7,642 nt of DNA from Candidatus Bipolaricaulota bacterium (GCA_018399865.1 JAGYNL010000055.1:1-7642); one strand, 5' to 3'. Numbered from the stretch's first letter, positions 1 through 6,931 are shown. Notes: generated by a model not told the origin, from the sequence alone. Translations and numbers: made by a program.

Positions 1-42
1 GTTTTAGTCATGGGTAAAATCTCGTATGGTGGGTATTCTCAT

Positions 43-615
43 CTAGAAAACGATACGCTGCAGCAGAGGTAGGAGGTAGATAGCTGAAGCAGTGCCAAGC
101 AGCCCGCCGCCCAAGACATCAAGGGGGTAGTGTTCTCTCATGTATACGCGCGAGAGGGATATTGTTATTGCTGATAAATAAATCAGAATCTGGACCCATA
201 TGTATGGATAGCAGACTGATATCACCCAGGCAAGGGCAAACGATGTTGTTGCATGGCCTGAGGGAAAAGAGTAACTATCCAGTAGGCGAGAGCGCAGTGG
301 CGATACTACAAGGATTGGCCTCGGGCGAGCGAAAAAGGATTTGAACAGGCGGAACAAGGCGATATTGGCAAGCATAACACCAAGGCCAAGTATTACATAA
401 GAGCGATCTATCGGATGACCGAACAGTATCAGGCCTAGCGCCAAACCTCCCCAGAGGTAACCATCCCCCATGTAGGTTGCGCTTACCAAGAACTTGGACA
501 TTTTGTCTAGTTTCTGGTTCTGGCTAATCGCCTCCAACATACGCTCATCCCAGCTTATAAGGCCGTCAAGCAGTGTATCTACTTGTTTGGCTGCTAGCGT
601 AAAGAGATTTGTCAT
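43..615 (-). CDS. PAP2-family membrane phosphatase
   Basis: This is a 190-residue integral membrane protein of the PAP2 / type 2 phosphatidic acid phosphatase superfamily. The complete three-part signature is visible: K-x6-R-P with K92, R99 and P100; P-S-G-H at 118-121; and S-R-x5-H-x3-D with S155, R156, H162 and D166. In this family the two histidines and the aspartate form the catalytic centre that removes phosphate from lipid (pyro)phosphates at the outer membrane face. Hydrophobic stretches near 43-65, 72-91, 122-152 and 167-188 fit the usual multi-helix bundle, and no cleaved signal peptide is apparent. Its ATG overlaps the lysS stop by 4 nt (ATGA) and is preceded by AGGGG, so translation is probably coupled to lysS. 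Substrate is not decidable: undecaprenyl pyrophosphate (BcrC-like), phosphatidate or phosphatidylglycerophosphate are all possible. The family call is firm; the function is only general. Confidence 0.93.
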   Translation of the reverse strand: MTNLFTLAAKQVDTLLDGLISWDERMLEAISQNQKLDKMSKFLVSATYMGDGYLWGGLALGLILFGHPIDRSYVILGLGVMLANIALFRLFKSFFARPRPILVVSPLRSRLLDSYSFPSGHATTSFALAWVISVCYPYIWVQILIYLSAITISLSRVYMREHYPLDVLGGGLLGTASAIYLLPLLQRIVF

Positions 616-2078
616 TTTCCCCTACTGCGCAATGCAGGGAAAAAGATCACGTCACGAATGGATCGTGAATTAGTGACCAACATTGCGATTCGGTCTATTC
701 CAAACCCAATCCCGCCAGTGGGAGGCATGCCGTGTTCAAGAGCAAACAAGAAGTCTTCGTCTACCCTTTGTGCTTCCTCATCGCCTTTAGAGCGCAAGCG
801 CTCCTGCGCTTCGAACCTAGTCCTCTGGTCTAGAGGATTGTTCAGTTCGGTAAAAGCGTTAGCCACTTCCATGCCGCCGATAAACAATTCAAAGCGCTCC
901 ACGATGTCTTCATGGCCGAGCTTCATCTTAGCTAGAGGGGATATCTCAACTGGGAAGTCCTTGATAATGGTGGGCTGGATAAGGGTAGGCTCGACAAAAC
1001 GCTCGAACAGTAATTCGATGATCTTGCCTCGGGAAAGGCCAGATACATCTATCCCTTTTTCTCTGGCGCTGGCCACTATTGATTCTTTCGACTGGCCGGA
1101 TATAGATACACCGGATGACTTCTCCACAGCATCGAGCATGCTAATACGCGGCCAAGGAGGCGAGAAATCAATCTCTTGCTGTTGATAGGTTACAGTGGTT
1201 GAACCCCTGGCGGCTTCAACTGCTGCTGTAATGATCTCTTCGGCAAGCGACATCATTCCGGTGTAATCGCTGTATGCCTGATAGATTTCTAGGGTAGTGA
1301 ACTCGGGGTTGTGAGTTGTGGAAACTCCTTCGTTGCGGAAGTTCTTTCCTAGCTCGTATACGCGCTCTAGCCCGCCAATCACCAAGCGCTTTAGATATAG
1401 CTCAGGAGCGACGCGGAGATAGAGGTCGATATCAAGTGAGTTGTGGTGGGTTACAAAGGGCCTGGCTGTAGCCCCTCCAGCTATTGGCTGCATCATAGGA
1501 GTCTCAACTTCCAAAAACCCTCTTTGGTCAAGGTAACGACGCATAGCAGTGATCATCCTAGAGCGCTGAGCGAACGACTCGCGCGCCTGGTCACTGGCTA
1601 TCAGGTCTAGGGTTCGATGTCGATAGCGGAGTTCAACATCCTTAAGGCCATGCCACTTCTCCGGAAGCGGGCGAAGTGCCTTAGCAAGAAAGGTCCATCT
1701 TGCCGCGGAGACAGTCAGTTCCCCTCGACGGGTGCGGAAGACATCGCCCGTAACGCCTATAAAGTCTCCTATATCTGCCTCGCTTAGGCCTTCATATCTC
1801 TCTTGGCCTATTTCATCCACGCAGGCGTACACCTGGATCTTGTCGCTTCCGTCACGTAGATCCAAAAACGCAGCCTTGCCCATGCGGCGAAGGCCAATTA
1901 GCCGTCCGGCAATCGTCACTGTTTCATCACTTCTTTCTTCTACATCAAGCGATGAAAACTGCTTTATCACCTGCAAAATCGAATGACTGGGACAAAACCG
2001 CGGCGGGTAAGGATCAACTCCTTTCTCTTGCAGAGAGCGAAGTTTCTCCAACCGCGCCTGCATTAGGGGCTCTGGCAT
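612..2078 (-). CDS. lysS: Lysyl-tRNA synthetase, class II
   Basis: This cytoplasmic enzyme charges tRNA-Lys with lysine using ATP. At 488 residues it matches the usual bacterial LysS length. It has an N-terminal helix, an OB-fold anticodon-binding domain (about 55-140, with GRLIGLRRMGKAAFLDLRDG), and then the class II catalytic domain. Motif 2 is clear at about 245-261 (GKNFRNEGVSTTHNPEFT). The amino-acid site segment GGMEVANAFTELNNP is at 401-415, and motif 3, GIGFGIDRIAML, lies at about 456-467. All key class II arginines are present (R248, R463). The ATG lies 2 nt after the greA stop with only a weak upstream purine run, so it probably relies on translational coupling to greA. The greA-lysS adjacency is seen in many Gram-positive-type bacteria. 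No T-box leader is visible in front of it, which fits its position deep inside an operon. Confidence 0.98.
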   Translation of the reverse strand: MPEPLMQARLEKLRSLQEKGVDPYPPRFCPSHSILQVIKQFSSLDVEERSDETVTIAGRLIGLRRMGKAAFLDLRDGSDKIQVYACVDEIGQERYEGLSEADIGDFIGVTGDVFRTRRGELTVSAARWTFLAKALRPLPEKWHGLKDVELRYRHRTLDLIASDQARESFAQRSRMITAMRRYLDQRGFLEVETPMMQPIAGGATARPFVTHHNSLDIDLYLRVAPELYLKRLVIGGLERVYELGKNFRNEGVSTTHNPEFTTLEIYQAYSDYTGMMSLAEEIITAAVEAARGSTTVTYQQQEIDFSPPWPRISMLDAVEKSSGVSISGQSKESIVASAREKGIDVSGLSRGKIIELLFERFVEPTLIQPTIIKDFPVEISPLAKMKLGHEDIVERFELFIGGMEVANAFTELNNPLDQRTRFEAQERLRSKGDEEAQRVDEDFLFALEHGMPPTGGIGFGIDRIAMLVTNSRSIRDVIFFPALRSRGK

Positions 2079-2080
2079 GA

Positions 2081-2560
2081 TTAATTCTTTATAGCTATTA
2101 CACGAAAGTGAAAGGCTCCACTAGGAGCGTCAACCTTGATCTTCTGTCCCTCGTGTTTGCCGATAAGAGCCTGCCCTACCGGGGAGTCGACAGAGATCTT
2201 CCCGTTTTCTAGATCTACCTCGGCCGAGCTAACAAGGCTGAAGGTTCCACTCTCCTTGTCTTCCATATCCCGGAGGATAAACTTGCTGCCCACACCAATG
2301 GTATCTTTGGAGATCTGGTCGGCAGGAATAATCTCTGCCGAATCGAGAGTATTTGTTAGACGATGCACTTCACGCTCGTAGTATTGTTGCTCGCTCTGGA
2401 GGTAGATATACTCTTTGTTCTCTCGCAAATCTCCGCCGTTCATCTTGGATGCTTTTAGCTTTTCAGGAATCTCTTCGTAGAGAATCTTCTTTGCTTTCTC
2501 TAGCTCCTCCTGCATCAAGCCATGTCCTTCCTCAGTCAGGAAGATTCTTTCTTTTTCCAT
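2081..2560 (-). CDS. greA: Transcription elongation factor GreA
   Basis: GreA inserts its coiled coil into the secondary channel of RNA polymerase and stimulates cleavage of backtracked transcripts. The 159-residue length is typical. Residues about 8-75 form the antiparallel coiled coil, whose tip GGDLRENKEY carries the acidic pair D44 and E47, expected to help position the catalytic metal. Residues about 80-159 form the FKBP-like domain, ending in SPVGQALIGKHEGQKIKV and the usual hydrophobic last strand. The tip is slightly unusual: Arg replaces the common Ser in the GDLSEN consensus, and YIYLQ replaces the usual small residues after it. The essential acids are kept. The start is well supported by AGAGGTGA upstream, which lies within the preceding ORF, overlapped by 29 nt. 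lysS follows after 2 nt. Confidence 0.96.
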   Translation of the reverse strand: MEKERIFLTEEGHGLMQEELEKAKKILYEEIPEKLKASKMNGGDLRENKEYIYLQSEQQYYEREVHRLTNTLDSAEIIPADQISKDTIGVGSKFILRDMEDKESGTFSLVSSAEVDLENGKISVDSPVGQALIGKHEGQKIKVDAPSGAFHFRVIAIKN

Positions 2561-2993
2561 TTTTCACCTCTGTACCTATTCCTTGCGCATACTCGTCGAG
2601 CATTTTCTTCTCGAACTTGCCTGTGGACAGATCCTTACACAACGCAGTTGGCTGGACTACAAGATCCACACCGGAGAAGAAAGCCTTATTATGGCGGAAT
2701 ACCTCTCTGATGATCCGCTTTGCCCTGTTTCGCTGCACAGCATTTCCGTATCTATGGGAAACAGCAATGCCTATCCGCGCTTCCTGGGAAGTATCAAGCA
2801 CCCGAAACTGAAAGTACTTACCTCTCCACATCCTTCCTTGGCGAAAAACCCTCTCAAAATCGGTCTGTTTCCTGAGGCGCATGCACGCGGGAAACCGGCA
2901 ATCCTTGCCGTTACGCATGACAAAACTATAGCCAACAGCAGCGCTTATTGCAAGAATACTTGCTTGTTTGGAAACAATCAGTAGCTCAGCCAT
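2532..2993 (-). CDS. rnpA: Ribonuclease P protein component-like (RnpA)
   Basis: This is recognisable as the small basic protein that binds the RNase P RNA and helps mature the 5' ends of tRNAs. Visible hallmarks are RLRKQTDFERVFRQG at about 39-53, with the two cleft aromatics F46 and F50, the strand RIGIAVSHRYGNAV at 73-86, and the family RNR helix RNRAKRIIREVF (R88, N89, R90, K92, R93, R96). The strand after the RNR helix is DLVVQPTAL, where RnpA proteins usually have a basic residue after the hydrophobic run, so the copy is somewhat diverged. The longest ORF (153 residues) begins 10 nt after the gcvPB stop with GGTGATC as a possible ribosome site. Its first 25-37 residues are hydrophobic and not RnpA-like. 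Starts at Met26 (2918) or Met38 (2882) would give a more normal length of about 115-128 residues, but neither has a good Shine-Dalgarno. The location is unusual because rnpA normally adjoins rpmH. This could be the sole relocated copy or a paralogue. Confidence 0.85.
   Translation of the reverse strand: MAELLIVSKQASILAISAAVGYSFVMRNGKDCRFPACMRLRKQTDFERVFRQGRMWRGKYFQFRVLDTSQEARIGIAVSHRYGNAVQRNRAKRIIREVFRHNKAFFSGVDLVVQPTALCKDLSTGKFEKKMLDEYAQGIGTEVKNGKRKNLPD
2564..2571 (-). promoter_or_regulatory. Shine-Dalgarno of greA inside the rnpA-like ORF
   Basis: On the minus strand AGAGGTGA precedes the greA ATG (2560-2558), with the GAGG core about 6 nt away. It is a strong ribosome site that lies entirely within the coding end of the upstream RNase P protein-like ORF. 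It fixes the greA start and shows that the 29-nt overlap between the two genes is a real translational overlap. Confidence 0.8.
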
Positions 2994-3003
2994 TACCCAA
3001 AGA

Positions 3004-4572
3004 TCACCGTGTCGCCTTCTGGAAGTAGCCTTGGTACTTCTTCTTATATCCTCTCCAGGTCATAGCCCACTTGCTTGCATCGTCTAAGTAAGAATGATCG
3101 GACACTTTACCCACAACGCTGTTGTAAGGGGAGTTTATCACTAGCTGGGGGTCTTGATAAGCTTCCTTGGCTATTTCTTCTAGCATCGAGGCGTATTTAT
3201 CTAGTTCCTCTTTGGAATACGACTCAGTGGGCTCCAGCGTAACTGGTTGTGGGACAACCCATGGCTCGTGACTCATCCAGTAATGCCCCCCATAATCTGC
3301 TACCCGCCGCTGGATGTCGGTAGTTTTAACCCCTGTTTCTTTCCACAGCTCTTCCCAACTGTAACGCACTTGCTCCAAACGGTGCTTTCCAGGAGCAAAG
3401 GAAGCTTCCACCCCCTTTATCTTCCGCATTTTGCTAAGCAGGTAGTTGTTATTAAGAACTGCGACGCGAGCTACTTCGCGCACACCCTCTGCTCCCAAGC
3501 TCATTATCCAGGCGTAGGCCCGCACAACAGCAGGGATAACGCCGTAGTAATCCTTGATTTTCCCGATAGAGTGTTTTAGCTCATAGTTTAGGAAGTAATT
3601 TCCGGTATCTTTATCTTGGTCCACCAATGGCACCGGCAAGAATGGAGCAAGCTCGTTTGTTACCCCGATTGCTCCGCTTCCAGGCCCGCCACATCCATGG
3701 GGAGAAGCAAACGTCTTGTGAAGGTTAAAGAAAGACATGTCAAAACCCGCCTCAGCAGCGCGGGTGATACCAAGTATTCCATTGGCGTTTGCCTGATCAT
3801 AGCCGCACAATCCCCCCATAGAATGTACTAAATTGGTAAACTTCTTGATATGCGGATTGAAAATCCCTGTGTCCTCAGGATTGGTAATAAAGAGGGCCGC
3901 GGTGCGTTTTGATACGACTTTTTCAAGCGATGATAACCGCACGAAGCCGTCTTTGTCAGCGGGGACGATTATCACCTTGTAGCCCTTTACCCGTGGAGCA
4001 GCAGCATCTGATGGGTGAGAGAAGAGGGTTGTGACTATCTCATCTCGGTCTTCCCTCTTTTCCTCAAAATATGCCTGAACCATGGCGGCCATGGTGTATA
4101 TGGCATGAGATCCTCCTCCGGGTTGAAAGGAGAAGCGATCAAGCCCTGAGATTTCGCGCATGAAAGACTCAAGCCGATATGATATCTCCAGTACTCCTTG
4201 TACAGTCTTTTGGCTTTGCTGCGGGTGTAGATCAGCAAGCTTTGGAGTAGAGACAAATGCTTCGTTTACTGGTGGATTGTATTTCATTGTGCATGTACCC
4301 TGTCCTACATCGATATTGAGGTCTCTGCCTAGCGTTTCTTGAGCCAGATGCAAATAGTGTTGTAGCACGCGCGACTGTCCCATCTCTGGTAGTTTAGGCA
4401 TCCCTCTTCGGCGCATCGATTCGGGGATTGATGAGGTAAATTCACAGGTTTCATTGGCGATTTCTTGTTCGGTCCTAGGTGGAAGAATTCCCCTTTCTCC
4501 TGGAGAGGTAAGCTCGTATATTATCGGTTCGTTCCAGCGCGCTTGATGGAACCCTGTCTGTTTTCGGTTCAT
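3004..4572 (-). CDS. gcvPB: GcvPB-like PLP subunit (divergent glycine dehydrogenase subunit 2)
   Basis: In the two-subunit glycine decarboxylase (P-protein) this subunit carries the PLP cofactor. Fold-defining segments are kept: GQGTCTMKYNPPVNE (90-104), the DLHPQQ-TVQG segment (114-126), an aspartate at D259 (GYDQAN), the PLP lysine K286 in NLHKTFASPHG, the glycine-rich HGCGGPGSGAIGV (292-304), and LEPTES (446-451). Other signatures are changed. The usual AHGTNPASA is SHPSDAAAP (185-193), the usual QPAAGAHGE is QPGGGSHAI (150-158), the HEFVLS strand is replaced by HRLEQVRYS (397-405), and the PTIYFPLIV strand reads MSHEPWVVP (433-441). The C-terminus is extended past the typical end (522 residues against roughly 480-500). 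The ATG overlaps the gcvPA stop by 4 nt with GGAGG upstream, so the subunits are translationally coupled. Family membership is certain; activity on glycine is doubtful. Confidence 0.9.
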   Translation of the reverse strand: MNRKQTGFHQARWNEPIIYELTSPGERGILPPRTEQEIANETCEFTSSIPESMRRRGMPKLPEMGQSRVLQHYLHLAQETLGRDLNIDVGQGTCTMKYNPPVNEAFVSTPKLADLHPQQSQKTVQGVLEISYRLESFMREISGLDRFSFQPGGGSHAIYTMAAMVQAYFEEKREDRDEIVTTLFSHPSDAAAPRVKGYKVIIVPADKDGFVRLSSLEKVVSKRTAALFITNPEDTGIFNPHIKKFTNLVHSMGGLCGYDQANANGILGITRAAEAGFDMSFFNLHKTFASPHGCGGPGSGAIGVTNELAPFLPVPLVDQDKDTGNYFLNYELKHSIGKIKDYYGVIPAVVRAYAWIMSLGAEGVREVARVAVLNNNYLLSKMRKIKGVEASFAPGKHRLEQVRYSWEELWKETGVKTTDIQRRVADYGGHYWMSHEPWVVPQPVTLEPTESYSKEELDKYASMLEEIAKEAYQDPQLVINSPYNSVVGKVSDHSYLDDASKWAMTWRGYKKKYQGYFQKATR

Positions 4573-5966
4573 GTTGCCTCCATTACTTCCCGCACACTTT
4601 TCACTAACCTATCAATATCATCCTTGGTATGAACCTCGGTTACTGAGATCAGTAGGCTCTCTCCCAGTTCAGGGAAGTCCTTTGATAGATCGATCCCGCC
4701 ATAAATTCCCCTCTCAAAAAGGGCATCATTTATTTCATGTGCAGTTTTACCTGAGCTATCCAGGTTCAGAACAAACTCTTGAAAGAATGGGGCGGACAGA
4801 GCAGGAGCCTTAACTTCTCCCATTTGTGAAAGTTCTTTTGCCGCATAAGAGGAACGCCGCATTATAGTATTGCCTAAATCATGCATTCCCTGTGGTCCCA
4901 TCAGAGCCAAATATACGCCAGCCGTGATTCCCCACAGCGCAGCCATTGTTCCCACGTATTCTTTGGACTTTTCACGTTTAGCAAATGACGTTCGCTCCCA
5001 AGCAACATCTCCGAAGCCCCATCTACCATCGGTTGTTGGGGCAATACCGAACAGCCGTGTGGGAAATTGTGATACTATCCTTTCTTCATCTGGGGAAGCG
5101 ATGAATCCTCCGCGTCCTCCACCGTAGTACATGTGAATGCCAAGTGACTGCAATTCTCCGCAAACGATATCTGCTCCGTATTGTGGCGGCGGAGCGAGTA
5201 CCCCAAGAGAAATGGGATCAACCCCAACCACCAACAATGCTCCATGTTCGTGTGTTAAACTGGCGATCTTCTCTGAGTCTGTCTCTATGCTTCCAAGGAA
5301 AGACGGGTTCTCAACGTAAACCGCAGCTACACGGTTGGACAGTTTATCTTCTAGCTCGGGAACATCAGTCAAGCCAGAATCTTTGTCGTAGTTAACCGTT
5401 AAGACTTCAATCTGTGGGTAGCAGTAGTTGCGTATTATTGATGCCCGTTCGGGATTCAGGGAGCGGGGAATAATAATTACTTTCCGATCAGTGATGCGGC
5501 AGGCCATGCGCAGCGAGGAAGCCGCTGCCTGTGAACCATCGTAGGTAGGAACGCTTACCACGTCCATATCTACAAGTTCCCCCAGCATACTTGCGTATTC
5601 GAATAGGGCTTGGAAGCGACCGTGATCCTCGTAAGGCTCGCCCGCATAGGCGGTCAGAAACTCTGAGCGGCTGTTTATAACATCGCAGATAGCTGGGACA
5701 TAGTGTGCCGAGCATCCCCCACCCAGAAAGGACAATCTCTCGCTAGTTGGCACATTTTTTGCTAGAAGCTGGTTCATGTGCCGACGCAGGGAGTACTCGT
5801 CTTGATATCCTTCGGGAATGGCAAGCTCTCTTTTAAACAGGAGTTCATCTGGAATTAACTCATACAACTCCTCTATGCTGTTTGCCCCAATCTGGGAAAG
5901 CATCTCTTTTTGAACCCGTGCAACGGAGTTTGGAATGTATGGGTGTACTAACTTCTCTTTTTTCAT
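4569..5966 (-). CDS. gcvPA: GcvPA-like subunit (divergent glycine dehydrogenase subunit 1)
   Basis: This is the partner subunit of the split P-protein. It has a PLP-transferase fold but no PLP lysine, and in known P-proteins it contributes residues to the shared active site. It is 465 residues long, close to the family norm. Recognisable family segments are HPYIPNSVARVQKEML with IGANSIEELY (8-35), LRRHMNQLLAKN (60-71), SFLGGGCSAHYVPA (79-92), VDPISLGVLAPPPQYGADIVCGE (249-271), LALMGPQGM (353-361), APFFQEFVLNL (392-402) and the SVTEVHTKDDIDRL end. Two hallmark blocks are lost. The usual YTPYQPEISQG is YAGEPYEDHG (107-116), and the usual REKATSNICTNQ is REKSKEYVGTMA (331-342). Start choice is firm: AAAGGAGG sits 4 nt before the ATG, 10 nt after the SDR stop. 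It overlaps gcvPB by ATGA. No gcvT or gcvH is nearby. Confidence 0.9.
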   Translation of the reverse strand: MKKEKLVHPYIPNSVARVQKEMLSQIGANSIEELYELIPDELLFKRELAIPEGYQDEYSLRRHMNQLLAKNVPTSERLSFLGGGCSAHYVPAICDVINSRSEFLTAYAGEPYEDHGRFQALFEYASMLGELVDMDVVSVPTYDGSQAAASSLRMACRITDRKVIIIPRSLNPERASIIRNYCYPQIEVLTVNYDKDSGLTDVPELEDKLSNRVAAVYVENPSFLGSIETDSEKIASLTHEHGALLVVGVDPISLGVLAPPPQYGADIVCGELQSLGIHMYYGGGRGGFIASPDEERIVSQFPTRLFGIAPTTDGRWGFGDVAWERTSFAKREKSKEYVGTMAALWGITAGVYLALMGPQGMHDLGNTIMRRSSYAAKELSQMGEVKAPALSAPFFQEFVLNLDSSGKTAHEINDALFERGIYGGIDLSKDFPELGESLLISVTEVHTKDDIDRLVKSVREVMEAT

Positions 5967-5976
5967 TTATCCTCCT

Positions 5977-6735
5977 TTATGCCAGCCCACCGCCATCGAC
6001 GACGATCACCGCTCCGGTCACCCAGGCCGAGAGATCACTTGCCAGAAAGTAAACCGCCTTAGCGATGTCAAGTGGCGATCCAACACGAGCAAGCGGCCGA
6101 TTTGCTGCTTCGGACATGAATTTGTCTTCGTCTTCTCCCAACTGCGCTGCCTCACTTCGTAGTAGTGGAGTGTCGACGTCTCCCGGACATACGCAGTTCA
6201 CTCTTATATTCTGCGGCCCGTGGTCAATTGCCATGGCTCGTGTTAGGTTTACTACCCCGCCTTTAGCTGCGCAGTAGGCAGAAGCCCTAGGTCCACCTTT
6301 GAGGCCCCAGCCAGAGCCAATGTTAATTATTGTTCCCCCCTGTTCTTTCATAAAGCCTATAGCGTACTTGGACATTAGATAGGTGCCTTTGAGCGATACA
6401 TCAATGACTAGATCCCATTCGCTTTCCGTAAGATCAACCACGCTCTTACGACGGATCACACCAGCGCCGTTCACCAGGACATCAATGCGCCCAAACCGAC
6501 TAACTACCTTTTGGATCGCTGTTTGACAATCCGCATTGCAGGACACATCGCCTCGCACAAATAGTGCTTCCGTTCCCATTTGCTCTATAGCAGATTCGCC
6601 GGCCGCTTCGTTGACATCGATTATAGCTACCCGAGCCCCAGCCTCTTTCAGGTAGCGCGCGCAGCCAAGCCCGATCCCGGAAGCCCCTCCAGTTACAATT
6701 GCCACCTTTCCTGCGAGATTATCATTTTCTGGCAT
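5977..6735 (-). CDS. SDR-family NAD(P)-dependent oxidoreductase
   Basis: This is a classical short-chain dehydrogenase/reductase of 252 residues. The Rossmann nucleotide motif TGGASGIG is at 15-22. Asp40 at the end of the second strand suggests NAD(H) rather than NADP(H). NGAG is at 89-92, the catalytic Ser is S141, and the Tyr/Lys pair is Y154 and K158 (YCAAK). PGDVDTP follows at 184-190 and the VTGAVIVVDGGG end is typical of the FabG / glucose 1-dehydrogenase-like group. The fourth tetrad position, usually Asn in a V-N-L context, reads Ser114 (DVSLKG). It is the first gene of the operon, with AAGGAG about 9 nt before its ATG and a strong promoter just upstream. Co-transcription with the GcvP-like pair suggests that it acts on the precursor or product of that reaction. 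The substrate cannot be read from the sequence, and a generic FabG-like name would mislead. Confidence 0.95.
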   Translation of the reverse strand: MPENDNLAGKVAIVTGGASGIGLGCARYLKEAGARVAIIDVNEAAGESAIEQMGTEALFVRGDVSCNADCQTAIQKVVSRFGRIDVLVNGAGVIRRKSVVDLTESEWDLVIDVSLKGTYLMSKYAIGFMKEQGGTIINIGSGWGLKGGPRASAYCAAKGGVVNLTRAMAIDHGPQNIRVNCVCPGDVDTPLLRSEAAQLGEDEDKFMSEAANRPLARVGSPLDIAKAVYFLASDLSAWVTGAVIVVDGGGLA

Positions 6736-6779
6736 AAATACTAGCTCCTTAACAGACGAGATTTGTCGCTTGTTGAAGC

Positions 6780-6808
6780 AATATAGCTGGGGCCTGTTTT
6801 TCCGTCAA
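6780..6808 (-). promoter_or_regulatory. Sigma-70-type promoter of the SDR-gcvPA-gcvPB-...-PAP2 operon
   Basis: Reading the minus strand, TTGACG (6808-6803) is followed by exactly 17 nt and then TATATT (6785-6780). Each box matches 5 of 6 consensus bases at optimal spacing. Transcription would begin near 6773, giving a leader of about 38 nt that contains AAGGAG before the SDR start codon at 6735. An 8-bp palindrome, CAAGCTTG (6806-6813), overlaps the -35 box and could be part of an operator, though such a short palindrome may be chance. Confidence 0.7.
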
Positions 6809-6931
6809 GCTTGTTTAGTACTTTGACTATCAATTCATACAAGCTATAAAGTGAAACCTTCAGTAACCCTATCATATATATGCTCTTAAACTTGAGATTG
6901 GAACCGTATTTCCGTATAATAATTCTTGAAA

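Noticed and set aside
1..42. Possible start of another minus-strand gene after PAP2 (ATG at 11-9, Met-Thr-Lys)
   Set aside because: Only three codons lie inside the window and there is no convincing Shine-Dalgarno, so it cannot be supported.
658..1185. Long plus-strand open frame opposite lysS
   Set aside because: It lies wholly antisense to well-conserved lysS coding sequence, shows no domain, and is a shadow frame. The same applies to the other plus-strand frames opposite greA, gcvPA, gcvPB and PAP2.
2880..3003. A hidden rpmH (ribosomal protein L34) upstream of the rnpA-like gene
   Set aside because: The gap between gcvPB and the conserved part of the RnpA-like ORF is only about 120 nt, and I saw no L34-like arginine-rich peptide there.
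6736..6773. Glycine riboswitch in front of the gcv-like operon
   Set aside because: The predicted leader is only about 38 nt, far too short for the aptamer, and nothing resembling the tandem glycine aptamer was seen on the minus strand upstream.
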